Source: Palsa-504 sp963834685 (GTDB lineage Bacteria; Actinomycetota; Actinomycetes; Streptosporangiales; Streptosporangiaceae). From it: a DNA stretch of 64,000 nt. The stretch covers positions 124,001 to 188,000 of the forward strand of contig CAWICW010000009.1 in NCBI GenBank assembly GCA_963834685.1, given 5' to 3'. Shown here in pieces: positions 25,995-34,275 of this stretch. The position numbers and the translations under genes are program-made. Below the pieces are notes generated by a model. The model searched no databases and was not told the origin of the DNA. It worked only from the letters and a program-made list of their open reading frames with translations. The first letter of the stretch is position 1; every line of letters starts with the position of its first letter.

Positions 25995-27860
25995 CTAACC
26001 GGGTGGCGGCGCGGTCGCGGAGGCGGACGGTGCGGCCGGGGCGTCACCGGACGGGCGGGGCGCGAGCTGCTCCAGCCGGTAGCGGAGACGGCAGAGCACC
26101 ACGTTGGCCGTGCCCCGCCTGATCGCGCGGTCCAGCATCACCCCGCGCTGGTTGAACAGGAGGTAGTCCCAGAACCTCTTGGGCTGCACCTCGGGAATCA
26201 GCACCACCAGCTTGTGATACGTGTCCTTCGCCTCGATATCGCAGAGATACTTCACGATGGGTTTGGAGATCGCGCGGTGGGTGCTGCGCAGCGTGATCAG
26301 CGGGACGTTCGGGTGCCATTGTTCCCAGCGCTCGTGGAGCGACGCGTCGGCCGCCTCGTCCTCGGGATCGGTGAAGCACACGGTCACCGCGCGGACCTCG
26401 TCGCCGATGGAGAGCGCGGTGGAGATGCCCGCCGCGATCAGCCGTGATATCGAGGCGACCGGCACCACGACCAGCGACTTGTGCCGGGCCGGCGGCCCCG
26501 GGGTCTGGCCTATCCCGAGCAGCGAACCGATCCGGGCATAGGTGCGGTGTACCCGGCTGAACAGCAGCACCAGACCCGGGATGACGAGCACGATCAGCCA
26601 GGCACCCTCGGTGAACTTGGTGCCCAGCTCGATGATCGTGGTCACCGTGGTCAGGACGGCTCCGAAGCCGTTGATGGCCGCCCGGGTCACCCAGCCGCGG
26701 GACCGTTCGATCCGCCAGTGCTTGACCATGCCGAACTGGGACAGCGTGAACCCGACGAACACCCCAATGGCGAACAGCGGAATCAGCGCCTGCGTATCGC
26801 CTTTGGACGCCACCAGCAGGGCGGCGGCCAGGACGGCCAGCACGACGACGCCGTAGCGGTGCACTTGCCGGTCCGCGCGCAATCCGAACATGTGCGGCAG
26901 GAAGTTGTCCCGGGCCAGCAGAGCGGTCAGCACCGGCAGGCCGCCGAACGAGGTATTGGCGGCCAGCGCGAGCAGCACCGTGGTGATGAGCCCGATCGCG
27001 TAGTAGGCGAAATTGTGCCCGAGCGAGGCCTCGGTGAGCTGGGCGAGCACCGTGATGTTGGAGTGCGGCACCACGTGGAACTTGCGGATCAGGATCCCCA
27101 GCCCGATCAGCATGGTGCCGAGCAGGATGCCGAGCCACATCTCCGTGCGCTGCGCGCGGCGTGCCCGCGGCTTGCGGAACTCCGGCACGGCGTTCGCGAT
27201 CGCCTCCACCCCGGTCAGCGCCGAGCAGCCGGAGGCAAACGCCTTCAGCAGCAGCAGGATGCCGATCGCCTCGGTGGTGGGGCCGATTTGATGGTTGAGC
27301 GCCACCGCGGGGTGGGTACGGATCAGGCCGCCGGCGATCACCGCCGCCATCGACAGGATGAACAGCAGCGTCGGGACCGTGAAGACCTTCGCAGACTCCG
27401 AGACGCCCCACAGGTTCAGGCTGGTGATGAGGGCGAGCACGGCCAGGCACAGCCAGACCCTGGCGCCATAGAGCACGGGGAACGCGGAGTAGAGGGCCTC
27501 GATGCCGGCCGACACGCCGACGGCCGCGTTCAGCACGTAGTCGACGATCAGCGACGCGGCGGCGACCAGGCTGGCCTGAGTGCCCAGGTGCGCCTTGGAC
27601 ACGGCGTACGCGCCGCCGCCGTTAGGAAACGCCGCGATCACCTGGCGGTAGGACACCACGAGCACGGCAAGCAGGACGACGATCGCGCCGGTTATCGGCA
27701 CCGAGTAGTGCAGGGCGGTGGCGCCGGCCGCGACCAGGACGACGAGGATGGCCTCTGGGCCGTAGGCAACCGAAGACAGGGCGTCCAGGGACAGCGCCGC
27801 CAGCCCCTGGACCGCGGTCAGCCGATGTCGGTCGTCATCCTCGGCGACGGTGTTCGTCAT
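25995..27860 (-). CDS. KimA-like potassium importer (APC/KUP superfamily)
   Basis: 621 residues. About twelve membrane helices (1-450) and a cytosolic C-terminal domain (about 470-600). Blocks match Bacillus KimA (YdaO) as I remember it: LSSDALSSVAYGPE-like LSLDALSSVAYGPEAILVVL, SYRQVIAAFPNGGGAYAVSK, LLLKAFASGCSALTGVEAI, NAVPEFRKP, LALAANTSF and TLSQFGMVKHW. KimA imports K+ with protons and is inhibited by c-di-AMP in Firmicutes. The closeness to kdp supports a K+ role over the generic amino-acid permease label such genes usually receive. No c-di-AMP riboswitch was seen upstream. Confidence 0.85.
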   Translation of the reverse strand: MTNTVAEDDDRHRLTAVQGLAALSLDALSSVAYGPEAILVVLVAAGATALHYSVPITGAIVVLLAVLVVSYRQVIAAFPNGGGAYAVSKAHLGTQASLVAAASLIVDYVLNAAVGVSAGIEALYSAFPVLYGARVWLCLAVLALITSLNLWGVSESAKVFTVPTLLFILSMAAVIAGGLIRTHPAVALNHQIGPTTEAIGILLLLKAFASGCSALTGVEAIANAVPEFRKPRARRAQRTEMWLGILLGTMLIGLGILIRKFHVVPHSNITVLAQLTEASLGHNFAYYAIGLITTVLLALAANTSFGGLPVLTALLARDNFLPHMFGLRADRQVHRYGVVVLAVLAAALLVASKGDTQALIPLFAIGVFVGFTLSQFGMVKHWRIERSRGWVTRAAINGFGAVLTTVTTIIELGTKFTEGAWLIVLVIPGLVLLFSRVHRTYARIGSLLGIGQTPGPPARHKSLVVVPVASISRLIAAGISTALSIGDEVRAVTVCFTDPEDEAADASLHERWEQWHPNVPLITLRSTHRAISKPIVKYLCDIEAKDTYHKLVVLIPEVQPKRFWDYLLFNQRGVMLDRAIRRGTANVVLCRLRYRLEQLAPRPSGDAPAAPSASATAPPPG

Positions 27861-27976
27861 AGATCACAGGATGTCACCCGGGCCTGACCAGACGCGGTAC
27901 GGCTGGCTACCGCCAGGTAACGAACCGCTCGCCGCGATCCGTCACGACCCGCGCGATAGAGGTGACACTCATCTCA

Positions 27977-28147
27977 TCAGGCTACGGCCACGATCACGAT
28001 GATGATCGCGACGATGACCACGCCCGCGGTGATGAGTACGGCAGGAGAAGCGGGAAGGCGACGGGATGGCGCGACATCCTCATCACCGCGTTCGACAAAG
28101 GCCCGGAAGCGCCCGGTATTCGCACTCGGATCTTCAAACTCCGACAT
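27977..28147 (-). CDS. Possible 56-residue single-pass membrane protein
   Basis: ATG at 28147 opens MSEFEDPSANTGRFRAFVER followed by a charged and Arg-rich stretch and a C-terminal hydrophobic helix (ITAGVVIVAIIIVIVAV) ending at TGA. There is no ribosome-binding site, but TAAAGT lies seven bases upstream and would fit a -10 box for a leaderless transcript. The acidic N-terminus plus terminal helix gives a tail-anchored layout. It sits between the K+ transporter and the Lrp gene, both on the same strand. The rest of the 345-base gap shows nothing else. Confidence 0.45.
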   Translation of the reverse strand: MSEFEDPSANTGRFRAFVERGDEDVAPSRRLPASPAVLITAGVVIVAIIIVIVAVA

Positions 28148-28204
28148 GCGCACGACTTTAGCTGTTCAGGCCGCTCATGATGCGCAGAACGGACATGATC
28201 CCGC

Positions 28205-28690
28205 TCAGCGCGGCGGTGCCATCGCCTCGGCCCGGTCGACCAGCCGGGACAGCACGATCACGCTCCGCGTCCTGACCACGAACGGCTCGGCCCGGATCCG
28301 TTCCATCACGCCTTCGAAATGCCGAACGTCGGCGGCCCGGATGTGGACCAGGGCGTCCGCCTCGCCGGTGATCGTGCACGCGTCCGCCACCTCGGGATAT
28401 CGCCCCACCGCGGCCGCGATCTCCTCCGGAGAGGTGCGCCCGCCGCAGAACAGCTCCACGTAGGCCTCGGTGGTCCAGCCCATGGCGACCGGATCCACCC
28501 GGGCCGAGAAGCCCGTGATCGCGCCGGCCGCCCGCAGCCGGTCCACCCGCCGCTTGACCGCGGGCGCGGACAGCCCGACCTGCTGGCCGATCAGGGCGTA
28601 GCTGGCCCGCGCGTCCTTGATCAGGGCGGCGACGATCCGTGTGTCGATGTCATCCACGGTGCCCGCCACATTGCCCGCCCATTGGGGCAA
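28205..28690 (-). CDS. Lrp/AsnC-family transcriptional regulator
   Basis: 161 residues. N-terminal helix-turn-helix (DDIDTRIVAALIKDARASYA, then LSAPAVKRRVDRL) and a C-terminal RAM ligand-binding domain. It is divergent from the ureohydrolase gene at 28943 and so probably controls it in response to an amino acid, perhaps arginine or ornithine. The first ten residues may be an over-extension; a GTG ten codons later starts VDDIDTR. Confidence 0.92.
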   Translation of the reverse strand: MPQWAGNVAGTVDDIDTRIVAALIKDARASYALIGQQVGLSAPAVKRRVDRLRAAGAITGFSARVDPVAMGWTTEAYVELFCGGRTSPEEIAAAVGRYPEVADACTITGEADALVHIRAADVRHFEGVMERIRAEPFVVRTRSVIVLSRLVDRAEAMAPPR

Positions 28691-28716
28691 ACCCTACCCG
28701 GCTCAGGGCATAAAAC

Positions 28717-28747
28717 GAGGCTCGGCGTCCCGCTTTCGCCGAGCCTC
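28717..28747 (-). terminator. 11-bp hairpin with T run in the Lrp leader
   Basis: GAGGCTCGGCG (28717-28727) pairs perfectly with CGCCGAGCCTC (28737-28747) across 9 bases. Read on the minus strand the stem is followed by GTTTTA, the layout of an intrinsic terminator, 27 bases before the Lrp start codon. It could attenuate Lrp expression or stop other transcripts. Confidence 0.5.
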
Positions 28748-28876
28748 AATAGATGAGACGCGAAGGTCGCCGCGCCGGTTGACGCGATCGGCAGAATCGT
28801 TCGGTACCGCTTTGGCCCGCATTTCGCTCCCGGGCGGGAACGGCATACCGTCTCGCGGACCCCCGGTGGCGAGCCG

Positions 28877-28913
28877 GCCGCTGTCCCGCACCTGTATCGT
28901 GCGGGGCAGCGGC
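28877..28913 (+). promoter_or_regulatory. Long palindrome upstream of the ureohydrolase
   Basis: GCCGCTGTCCCGCAC (28877-28891) faces GTGCGGGGCAGCGGC (28899-28913) across a 7-base loop, pairing at 14 of 15 positions plus one T-G wobble. It ends 29 bases before the ureohydrolase start. It could be an operator for the divergent Lrp regulator or a hairpin in the mRNA leader. Confidence 0.5.
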
Positions 28914-28942
28914 TGGTTTACGGGTACACCGGGAGGAACGAC

Positions 28943-29971
28943 ATGGCGGGCGAGCCTGACGGTTCTGAAGACACAGTGCGCGGGATGTTCGGGCCCGACG
29001 TCACGTTCCTCGGCGTACCGCGGGCCGAACTCGGCGACCTGGCCGGGCTCGACATCGTGTTCCTGGGCGCGCCCTACGACGCGGGCACGTCGCACCGGCC
29101 GGGCGCCCGGTTCGGGCCGCAGGCCCTGCGGATCACCGACTACCTGCCGCACGACGCGTCCCGGCCGCACCTCGCGCTCGGCGTGGACCCGCTGGCCGAG
29201 CTGCGCTGCGCCGACATCGGCGACGTGATGATGCCGCCGGTCGACACTGAAGGCTCACTGCGCCGACTGGAGAGCGTGGTCCAGGCGGTGGCCTCGGCGG
29301 GCGCCATCCCGGTGATCCTGGGCGGGGACCACACGGTCACGTTCCCCGACGCCACCGGGGTAGCCCGGCACGTCGGCTGGGGACGCCTGTCGCTGATCCA
29401 CTTCGACGCGCACGCCGACACCGGGGACACCCAGTTCGGGTCGCTGGTCGGGCACGGCACGCCGATGCGGCGGCTGATCGAGTCCGGCGCGGTGCGCGGG
29501 GACCGGTTCCTGCAGATCGGGCTGCGCGGCTACTGGCCCGAGCCGCCCACGCTGGCCTGGATGGCCGAGCAGCAGATGCGGTCGTTCGAGATGAGCGAGA
29601 TCGTCTCGCGCGGCCTCGACGACTGCCTGACCGAGGCGTTCGCGATCGCGGTCGATGAGTGTGATGGCGTCTTCCTGTCCGTCGACGTCGACGTGGTGGA
29701 CCCCGGCATGGCCCCGGGGACCGGGACGCCGGAGCCCGGCGGGCTCACCACCCGGCAGCTGCTCGACGCGGTCCGGCGGATCGCCATGTCGGTGCCGCTG
29801 GCCGGGATGGACGTGGTCGAGGTCTCGCCGCCCTACGACCACGCCGAGGTAACCGCGTTCCTGGGCAACCGGGTGGTGCTGGAGGCGCTGTCGGGCCTCG
29901 CGTGGCGGCGGCGGCAGCTGGCCGGATCGCCGGTCCGGCGGCCGGACGCGCCGCTGCTCGAGGACCGCTAG
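28943..29971 (+). CDS. Agmatinase-type ureohydrolase
   Basis: 342 residues, ATG after CGGGAGGAACGAC. Binuclear manganese site motifs: GGDHTVTF (about 126), HFDAHADTGD (about 153) and SVDVDVVDPGMAPGTGTPEP (about 248). The family hydrolyses agmatine or other guanidino compounds to urea and an amine. Agmatine, guanidinobutyrate and guanidine-type substrates cannot be separated from this sequence alone. It is divergent from an Lrp regulator; rocD at 42647 could act downstream in arginine breakdown. Confidence 0.9.
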   Translation: MAGEPDGSEDTVRGMFGPDVTFLGVPRAELGDLAGLDIVFLGAPYDAGTSHRPGARFGPQALRITDYLPHDASRPHLALGVDPLAELRCADIGDVMMPPVDTEGSLRRLESVVQAVASAGAIPVILGGDHTVTFPDATGVARHVGWGRLSLIHFDAHADTGDTQFGSLVGHGTPMRRLIESGAVRGDRFLQIGLRGYWPEPPTLAWMAEQQMRSFEMSEIVSRGLDDCLTEAFAIAVDECDGVFLSVDVDVVDPGMAPGTGTPEPGGLTTRQLLDAVRRIAMSVPLAGMDVVEVSPPYDHAEVTAFLGNRVVLEALSGLAWRRRQLAGSPVRRPDAPLLEDR

Positions 29972-30060
29972 GGGTTTTACTGCTGACCTGCCCGGATACG
30001 CCGGAATAGGTTTAGAACAGGACTCTGGGCGAACCGATCGGCACGATCTATAGTCGGTGC

Positions 30061-31113
30061 ATGCTGGACGTGACGAGGCTGCGCGTGCTGGTGGCAGTGG
30101 CGCGCTACGGTTCGGTCACGGCCGCGGCCCGGGCGCTGAACTACGCGCAGCCCTCGGTCAGCCACCACCTGGCCCGGCTGGAGGCCGAAACCGGGATCAA
30201 GCTGATCCAGCGGGCCGGGCGGGGCATCCGGCTCACCGACGCGGGCCGGCTGCTGGCCGAGCGTGCGGCCGAGGTGATCGGCAGGCTGGACGCCGCGGAG
30301 AACGAACTGGCCGCCTACACCGGGCTGCGGGCCGGGCGGCTGCGGCTGGCGGCGTTCCCGTCCGCGCTCGGCACCATCGTGCCGGCCGCGGCGGCCATGC
30401 TGCGCAGCAAGCAGCCCAGCATCGACCTGCGGCTGACCGAGGCCGAACCGCCCGAGGCGCTACGCATGCTCCGGGCCGGGTACGTCGACGTCGCGCTGGT
30501 GTTCCGGTACTTCCCGGCCGATTCGGGCCCGGATTTCGCCGCGGCCGGCGAGGGCGCGGAGGGCCCGGCGGTGCACGGCGGCGTCACGGGTCACGCAAGC
30601 GCGGCGGGCGCCGCTGGCGGGGCGGTGTTCGGCAGCGCGGGCTTCGCCGAGGACGAGGGCGGCGGCATCGACATCACCGAGGGGCTGCGCGAGCGGCTGA
30701 TCCTGGACGAGCCCATTCACCTGGTCACCTCCGCGCACGGGACCGAGCAGGGTCCGCCGGACCTGTCCCGGTACGCACGCCACCGCTGGATCGCGGGCTG
30801 CGACCGGTGCCGGGCCAACCTGCTCCGGCAGTGCGCGCAGGCCGGGTTCATCCCCAAGATCGCGTTCACCACCGACGACTACGTGGCGGTCCAGGCGCTG
30901 GTGGCCGCGGAGCTGGGCGTCTCGACCCTGCCCGCGCTGTGCCTGCGGGCCGCGCGGCACCCCGGGATCAAGACGGCGCCGCTGCCGGGCGCGCGCCGGC
31001 ACGTGTTCGCGGTGCGGTACGGCGACCCGCCCGACCCGCCCGCGGTGAGCATGCTGATGGACGTGCTGCGCAGCGCCGCCGAGCCCGCGGGATCGGCGGG
31101 ATCTCCGGGATGA
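30061..31113 (+). CDS. LysR-family regulator with an insert in the effector domain
   Basis: 350 residues, longer than the usual 300. The helix-turn-helix is at 1-60 (SVTAAARALNYAQPSVSHHLARLE). The effector domain is interrupted by a Gly/Ala-rich, acidic insert of about 45 residues (about 160-205) after VALVFRYFPAD. It contains a Cys-rich spot (GCDRCRANLLRQC). The start codon is leaderless-like, with no clear ribosome-binding site. Its stop overlaps the next gene in an ATGA junction. Confidence 0.9.
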   Translation: MLDVTRLRVLVAVARYGSVTAAARALNYAQPSVSHHLARLEAETGIKLIQRAGRGIRLTDAGRLLAERAAEVIGRLDAAENELAAYTGLRAGRLRLAAFPSALGTIVPAAAAMLRSKQPSIDLRLTEAEPPEALRMLRAGYVDVALVFRYFPADSGPDFAAAGEGAEGPAVHGGVTGHASAAGAAGGAVFGSAGFAEDEGGGIDITEGLRERLILDEPIHLVTSAHGTEQGPPDLSRYARHRWIAGCDRCRANLLRQCAQAGFIPKIAFTTDDYVAVQALVAAELGVSTLPALCLRAARHPGIKTAPLPGARRHVFAVRYGDPPDPPAVSMLMDVLRSAAEPAGSAGSPG

Positions 31114-32162
31114 GGCCGGCCGAGGGCGGCGGGGACCTCGATCCGCTCCCCGGTCAGCTGCTGCTGCCCGGCATGCCTTCACCTGATGAGGGCCCCGGGC
31201 AGGCGGCGCTGCCAGGGCTGGATGACCTGCGCGATCCGGGGCCGGGGGGCGATCCGGAGCTGGCCGCGGTGGCCGCCGCGCTGACCGCGCTGGACGGCGA
31301 CGGCAGCCGGATGGCGGCCGCGATCCGCGGCGCGCTGGACATGCTGCTGGACGGCCAGCACACCGGGCGTTACCGGTGGGACCAGCTGCACAAGACGGAG
31401 AAGACGCACGCCGGGACGCTGGTCGAGATCGCGCTGGCCCGTACTTTGCGGCTGGCCGACGGCACGGCGCTGGACTACACGATCGCGGGCGCCGACGTGG
31501 ACTGCAAGTTCTCCCACCGGCTGGGCGGCTGGATGATCCCGCCCGAGGCCGACGGGCAGCTCATGCTGCTCGTGCAGGCCAGCGACGAGGACGGCGCCTG
31601 GTCGGCGGGGCTGGTCCGGGCGGTTTCTGAGTACCTGAGCCCGGGCGGCAACCGGGACGGCAAGCGGGCGCTGAACGACCGGGGCCGCGCGGCGGTGTGC
31701 TGGCTGCACCACCGGGCGGCGCTGCAGGAGAACGCGCTGATCAGGCTGCCGGAACGGGACGTGGCGGCGATCTTCGCCGGTCCATCTGGCCAGCAGCGGG
31801 TCAACGAGCTGTTCCGGCGGGCGCAGCGGATGCGGGTGAGCCGGACGGTGGTGGCCACGGTGGCCATGCAGGACGACTACATGAAGCGGGTCAGGGACGG
31901 CGGCGGCGCGCGGGACCAGCTGCGGGCCGAGGGCATCGTGATCTTCGGCGACTACGCCGGCGACCAGCTGCTCGCCTCGGCCCTGGACCTGCCGCGTCCC
32001 GGCCCGGGCGAGTTCGTCAGCGCCCGGCTGGCCCGGCGCTCGGTTCGGCCTGACGGGGGCGGGCACGACCCGTGCGCCCGGTCGGTCCGGCTGGACGGCG
32101 CCGACTGGCTGCTTGCTTCTGCTGGCGACCCGGCCGGGCCGGCGCCCGCGCTCCCCCGCTGA
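31110..32162 (+). CDS. NaeI-family type II restriction endonuclease
   Basis: 350 residues (NaeI itself is 317). The ATG overlaps the LysR stop. The core matches NaeI: DGQHTGRYRWDQLHKTEKTH, then Glu106 (LVEIAL), Asp122 (LDYTIAG), Asp131 and Lys133 (DVDCKFSH). The spacings Glu-16-Asp-9-Asp-2-Lys equal those of NaeI Glu70, Asp86, Asp95 and Lys97. Leu79 falls at the place of NaeI Leu43, whose change to Lys turns NaeI into a topoisomerase. The C-terminal half fits the second DNA-binding (effector) domain. NaeI cuts GCCGGC. No DNA methyltransferase lies in this window, so protection must come from elsewhere, or the enzyme is inactive or has another specificity. Confidence 0.88.
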   Translation: MRPAEGGGDLDPLPGQLLLPGMPSPDEGPGQAALPGLDDLRDPGPGGDPELAAVAAALTALDGDGSRMAAAIRGALDMLLDGQHTGRYRWDQLHKTEKTHAGTLVEIALARTLRLADGTALDYTIAGADVDCKFSHRLGGWMIPPEADGQLMLLVQASDEDGAWSAGLVRAVSEYLSPGGNRDGKRALNDRGRAAVCWLHHRAALQENALIRLPERDVAAIFAGPSGQQRVNELFRRAQRMRVSRTVVATVAMQDDYMKRVRDGGGARDQLRAEGIVIFGDYAGDQLLASALDLPRPGPGEFVSARLARRSVRPDGGGHDPCARSVRLDGADWLLASAGDPAGPAPALPR

Positions 32163-32183
32163 ACCGGTCGCTAGGCTGCGGGG

Positions 32184-32945
32184 ATGGCACAGGACAGGCC
32201 GGCGGCGCTGGTGACCGGGTCGGCGAGCGGCATCGGTCGGGCCGCGGCGCTGCGGCTGGCCCGGGCCGGGTACGACGTGGCGATCAACTACCGGCGTTCG
32301 GAGGACAGCGCGCGGCGGACCCTGGCCTCGCTGTCGGCTCTGGGCGGCCGGCCTCTGGCGCTGCGCGGCGACGTCAGCGACGACGCCGCGGTCGCCGCCA
32401 TGGTGGCGGCGGTGGGCGAAGCGTACGGCCGGCTGGACGTGCTGGTGAACAACGCGGGCCTGACCAGCTCGACCGCGCCCGACGACCTGGACGGCGTCGA
32501 CCTGGCCGAGTGGGACCAGGTGTTCGCGGTCAACGTCCGCGGGCTGTTCCAGGTGACCCGGGCCTGCGCGGGCCGGCTGCGAGCCGCGCGCGGGAGCGTG
32601 GTGAACGTGGCCTCGATCGTCGGGCTGCGCCCCGGCCCGCAGCCGCTGGCCTACGCGGCCAGCAAGGCGGCCGTGGTCAGCCTGACCCGGACGCTGTCCC
32701 GCGTGCTGGCGCCCGAGGTCCGGGTCAACGCGGTCGCGCCGGGCTGGATCGCCGGGGAGTGGATGCAGCGCACGCTCGGCGAGAACTATGACCGGCTGAT
32801 GGAGCGCCGGGCCACCTGGACCCCGATGAAGCGGAACGTCACCGCGGATGACGTGGCCGAGACGATCTACTCGCTGATCGCCTCCAACCCGTTCGTCACC
32901 GGAGAGACGATCGTCATCGACGGCGGTTACGCCGCGACCACGTGA
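32184..32945 (+). CDS. Short-chain dehydrogenase/reductase (FabG-like)
   Basis: 253 residues. TGSASGIGR cofactor loop, NNAG, catalytic Ser in NVASIVG, YAASK pair and the C-terminal VTGETIVIDGGY typical of the FabG-like classical SDRs. The Tyr-x3-Lys pair and Ser are present, so it should be an active NAD(P)-dependent oxidoreductase; the substrate is unknown. It lies 21 bases after the endonuclease gene. Confidence 0.92.
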   Translation: MAQDRPAALVTGSASGIGRAAALRLARAGYDVAINYRRSEDSARRTLASLSALGGRPLALRGDVSDDAAVAAMVAAVGEAYGRLDVLVNNAGLTSSTAPDDLDGVDLAEWDQVFAVNVRGLFQVTRACAGRLRAARGSVVNVASIVGLRPGPQPLAYAASKAAVVSLTRTLSRVLAPEVRVNAVAPGWIAGEWMQRTLGENYDRLMERRATWTPMKRNVTADDVAETIYSLIASNPFVTGETIVIDGGYAATT

Positions 32946-32964
32946 GCAGACTTACGATCTCGGC

Positions 32965-34194
32965 ATGGCGGACGGTTCGCGGCAGACGGTGCACGAGGGG
33001 CGCTGGACGGTGGAGCACCGGTTCGAGTCGCCGTGGCACTACCTGCCGGCGGAGGTGGAGCCGGGGACGGCCGGGCTGCGGGTCGAGCTGGAGTACGCGC
33101 CAGACGGCGGGGCCGTGCTCGACCTGGGATGTCTCGGGCCGGGCGGGTTCCGGGGCTGGTCGGGGGGTGCCCGCGGCTGGTTCGCCATCACCGGGGAGGC
33201 GGCCACCCCCGGGTACCTGCCCGGCGAACTCGAGGCCGGGCTCTGGCAGGTGATGATCGGCGTGCACCGTGTCCCGCCGGACGGCGTCCCCTACCGGGTC
33301 GTGGTACAGGCCACGGCGCACGGCGCGGGGCTGCTGCCGCCCGTCGCCCCACCGCCGCCGGTGCCGCGGGAGCGCCCGGCGCGGCGGGAGCTGCCGGCCG
33401 GACCTGGCCGGCGGTGGCTCGCGGGCGACCTGCACACGCATACCGTGCACTCAGACGGCGTGCTGACCGTCCCCGAGCTGGCCGTCCTCGCGGTGGAGCG
33501 CGGCCTGGACTTCCTCGCCGTCACCGACCACAACACGGTCAGCCACCACGCGGAGCTGGCCGGCGCGGCCCGGCGGTACGGGATCACGCTGCTGCCCGGC
33601 CAGGAGGTGACGACCGACGGGGGGCACGCGGGCGCGCTGGGCGACGTCGGCTGGATCGACTTCCGCCGCCCGCCCGACGACTGGCTGGACGCGACGCAGG
33701 CCCGGGGCGGGCTGCTCTCGGTCAACCACCCCTTCGCCGGGCCGGACAGCTGGACGCACCCGATGCGCCGCCGCCCGCCGCTGGCCGAGGTGTGGCACTG
33801 GAGCTGGCTCGACAAGCGCTGGACCATCCCGTTCGCGTGGTGGCTGGCCTGGGACGCCGGGGCGATCCCGGTCGGCGGCAGCGACTGGCACCGGCCGGGG
33901 TCCGACGCCCCGCCGGGCTGCCCGACCACCTGGGTCGAGTGCGCGGGCCGCGAGCCGGGCGACGTGCTCGACGGCCTGCGGGCCGGCCGGGTGGCGATCT
34001 CGGCCGAGCGCGACGGCCCGGTGCTGCTGCGGCACGACGGCGATCTCGTGGCCGTACGGGCCGACGGGACGGTGCTGGCCGGACCGGGCGGGCCGTGCGC
34101 CCGGGTCCGGGGCGACCTGGCCCGGCTGCCCGGCGCGCCGGGCCTGCACCGGCTGCTCGACGCCAGCGGCGCGACCCTGGCGCTCACCCCATAG
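32965..34194 (+). CDS. PHP-domain metal-dependent phosphoesterase
   Basis: 409 residues. An N-terminal beta-rich domain (1-140) precedes a PHP domain with DLHTHTVHSDG (about 155), VTDHNTVSHH, LLSVNHPF and GGSDWHRP, which supply the metal ligands. Relatives hydrolyse phosphomono- or phosphodiesters. The N-terminal domain (GRWTVEHRFESPWHYL) is typical of secreted or surface CehA/McbA-like PHP enzymes, but no signal peptide is visible here. It begins 19 bases after the SDR. Confidence 0.88.
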   Translation: MADGSRQTVHEGRWTVEHRFESPWHYLPAEVEPGTAGLRVELEYAPDGGAVLDLGCLGPGGFRGWSGGARGWFAITGEAATPGYLPGELEAGLWQVMIGVHRVPPDGVPYRVVVQATAHGAGLLPPVAPPPPVPRERPARRELPAGPGRRWLAGDLHTHTVHSDGVLTVPELAVLAVERGLDFLAVTDHNTVSHHAELAGAARRYGITLLPGQEVTTDGGHAGALGDVGWIDFRRPPDDWLDATQARGGLLSVNHPFAGPDSWTHPMRRRPPLAEVWHWSWLDKRWTIPFAWWLAWDAGAIPVGGSDWHRPGSDAPPGCPTTWVECAGREPGDVLDGLRAGRVAISAERDGPVLLRHDGDLVAVRADGTVLAGPGGPCARVRGDLARLPGAPGLHRLLDASGATLALTP

Positions 34195-34275
34195 CGGCGA
34201 TGAGACCGTACGGCGGGGATCGTCTCATCGGCGGGGTGGGGGTGCTGCGCCGGGCCGACCTCATCGTGCCGCTGG

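Noticed and set aside
27999..28463. A 154-residue plus-strand frame over the gap and the Lrp gene
   Set aside because: It runs antisense to a clear Lrp regulator and has no ribosome-binding site or domain.
28691..28942. Guanidine riboswitch upstream of the ureohydrolase
   Set aside because: The conserved guanidine-I core sequences are not visible. Only simple stems were found.
30057..31109. Fusion of the LysR region to the endonuclease in one 701-residue frame
   Set aside because: The LysR protein is encoded in another frame over this stretch and the endonuclease has its own ATG in an ATGA overlap.
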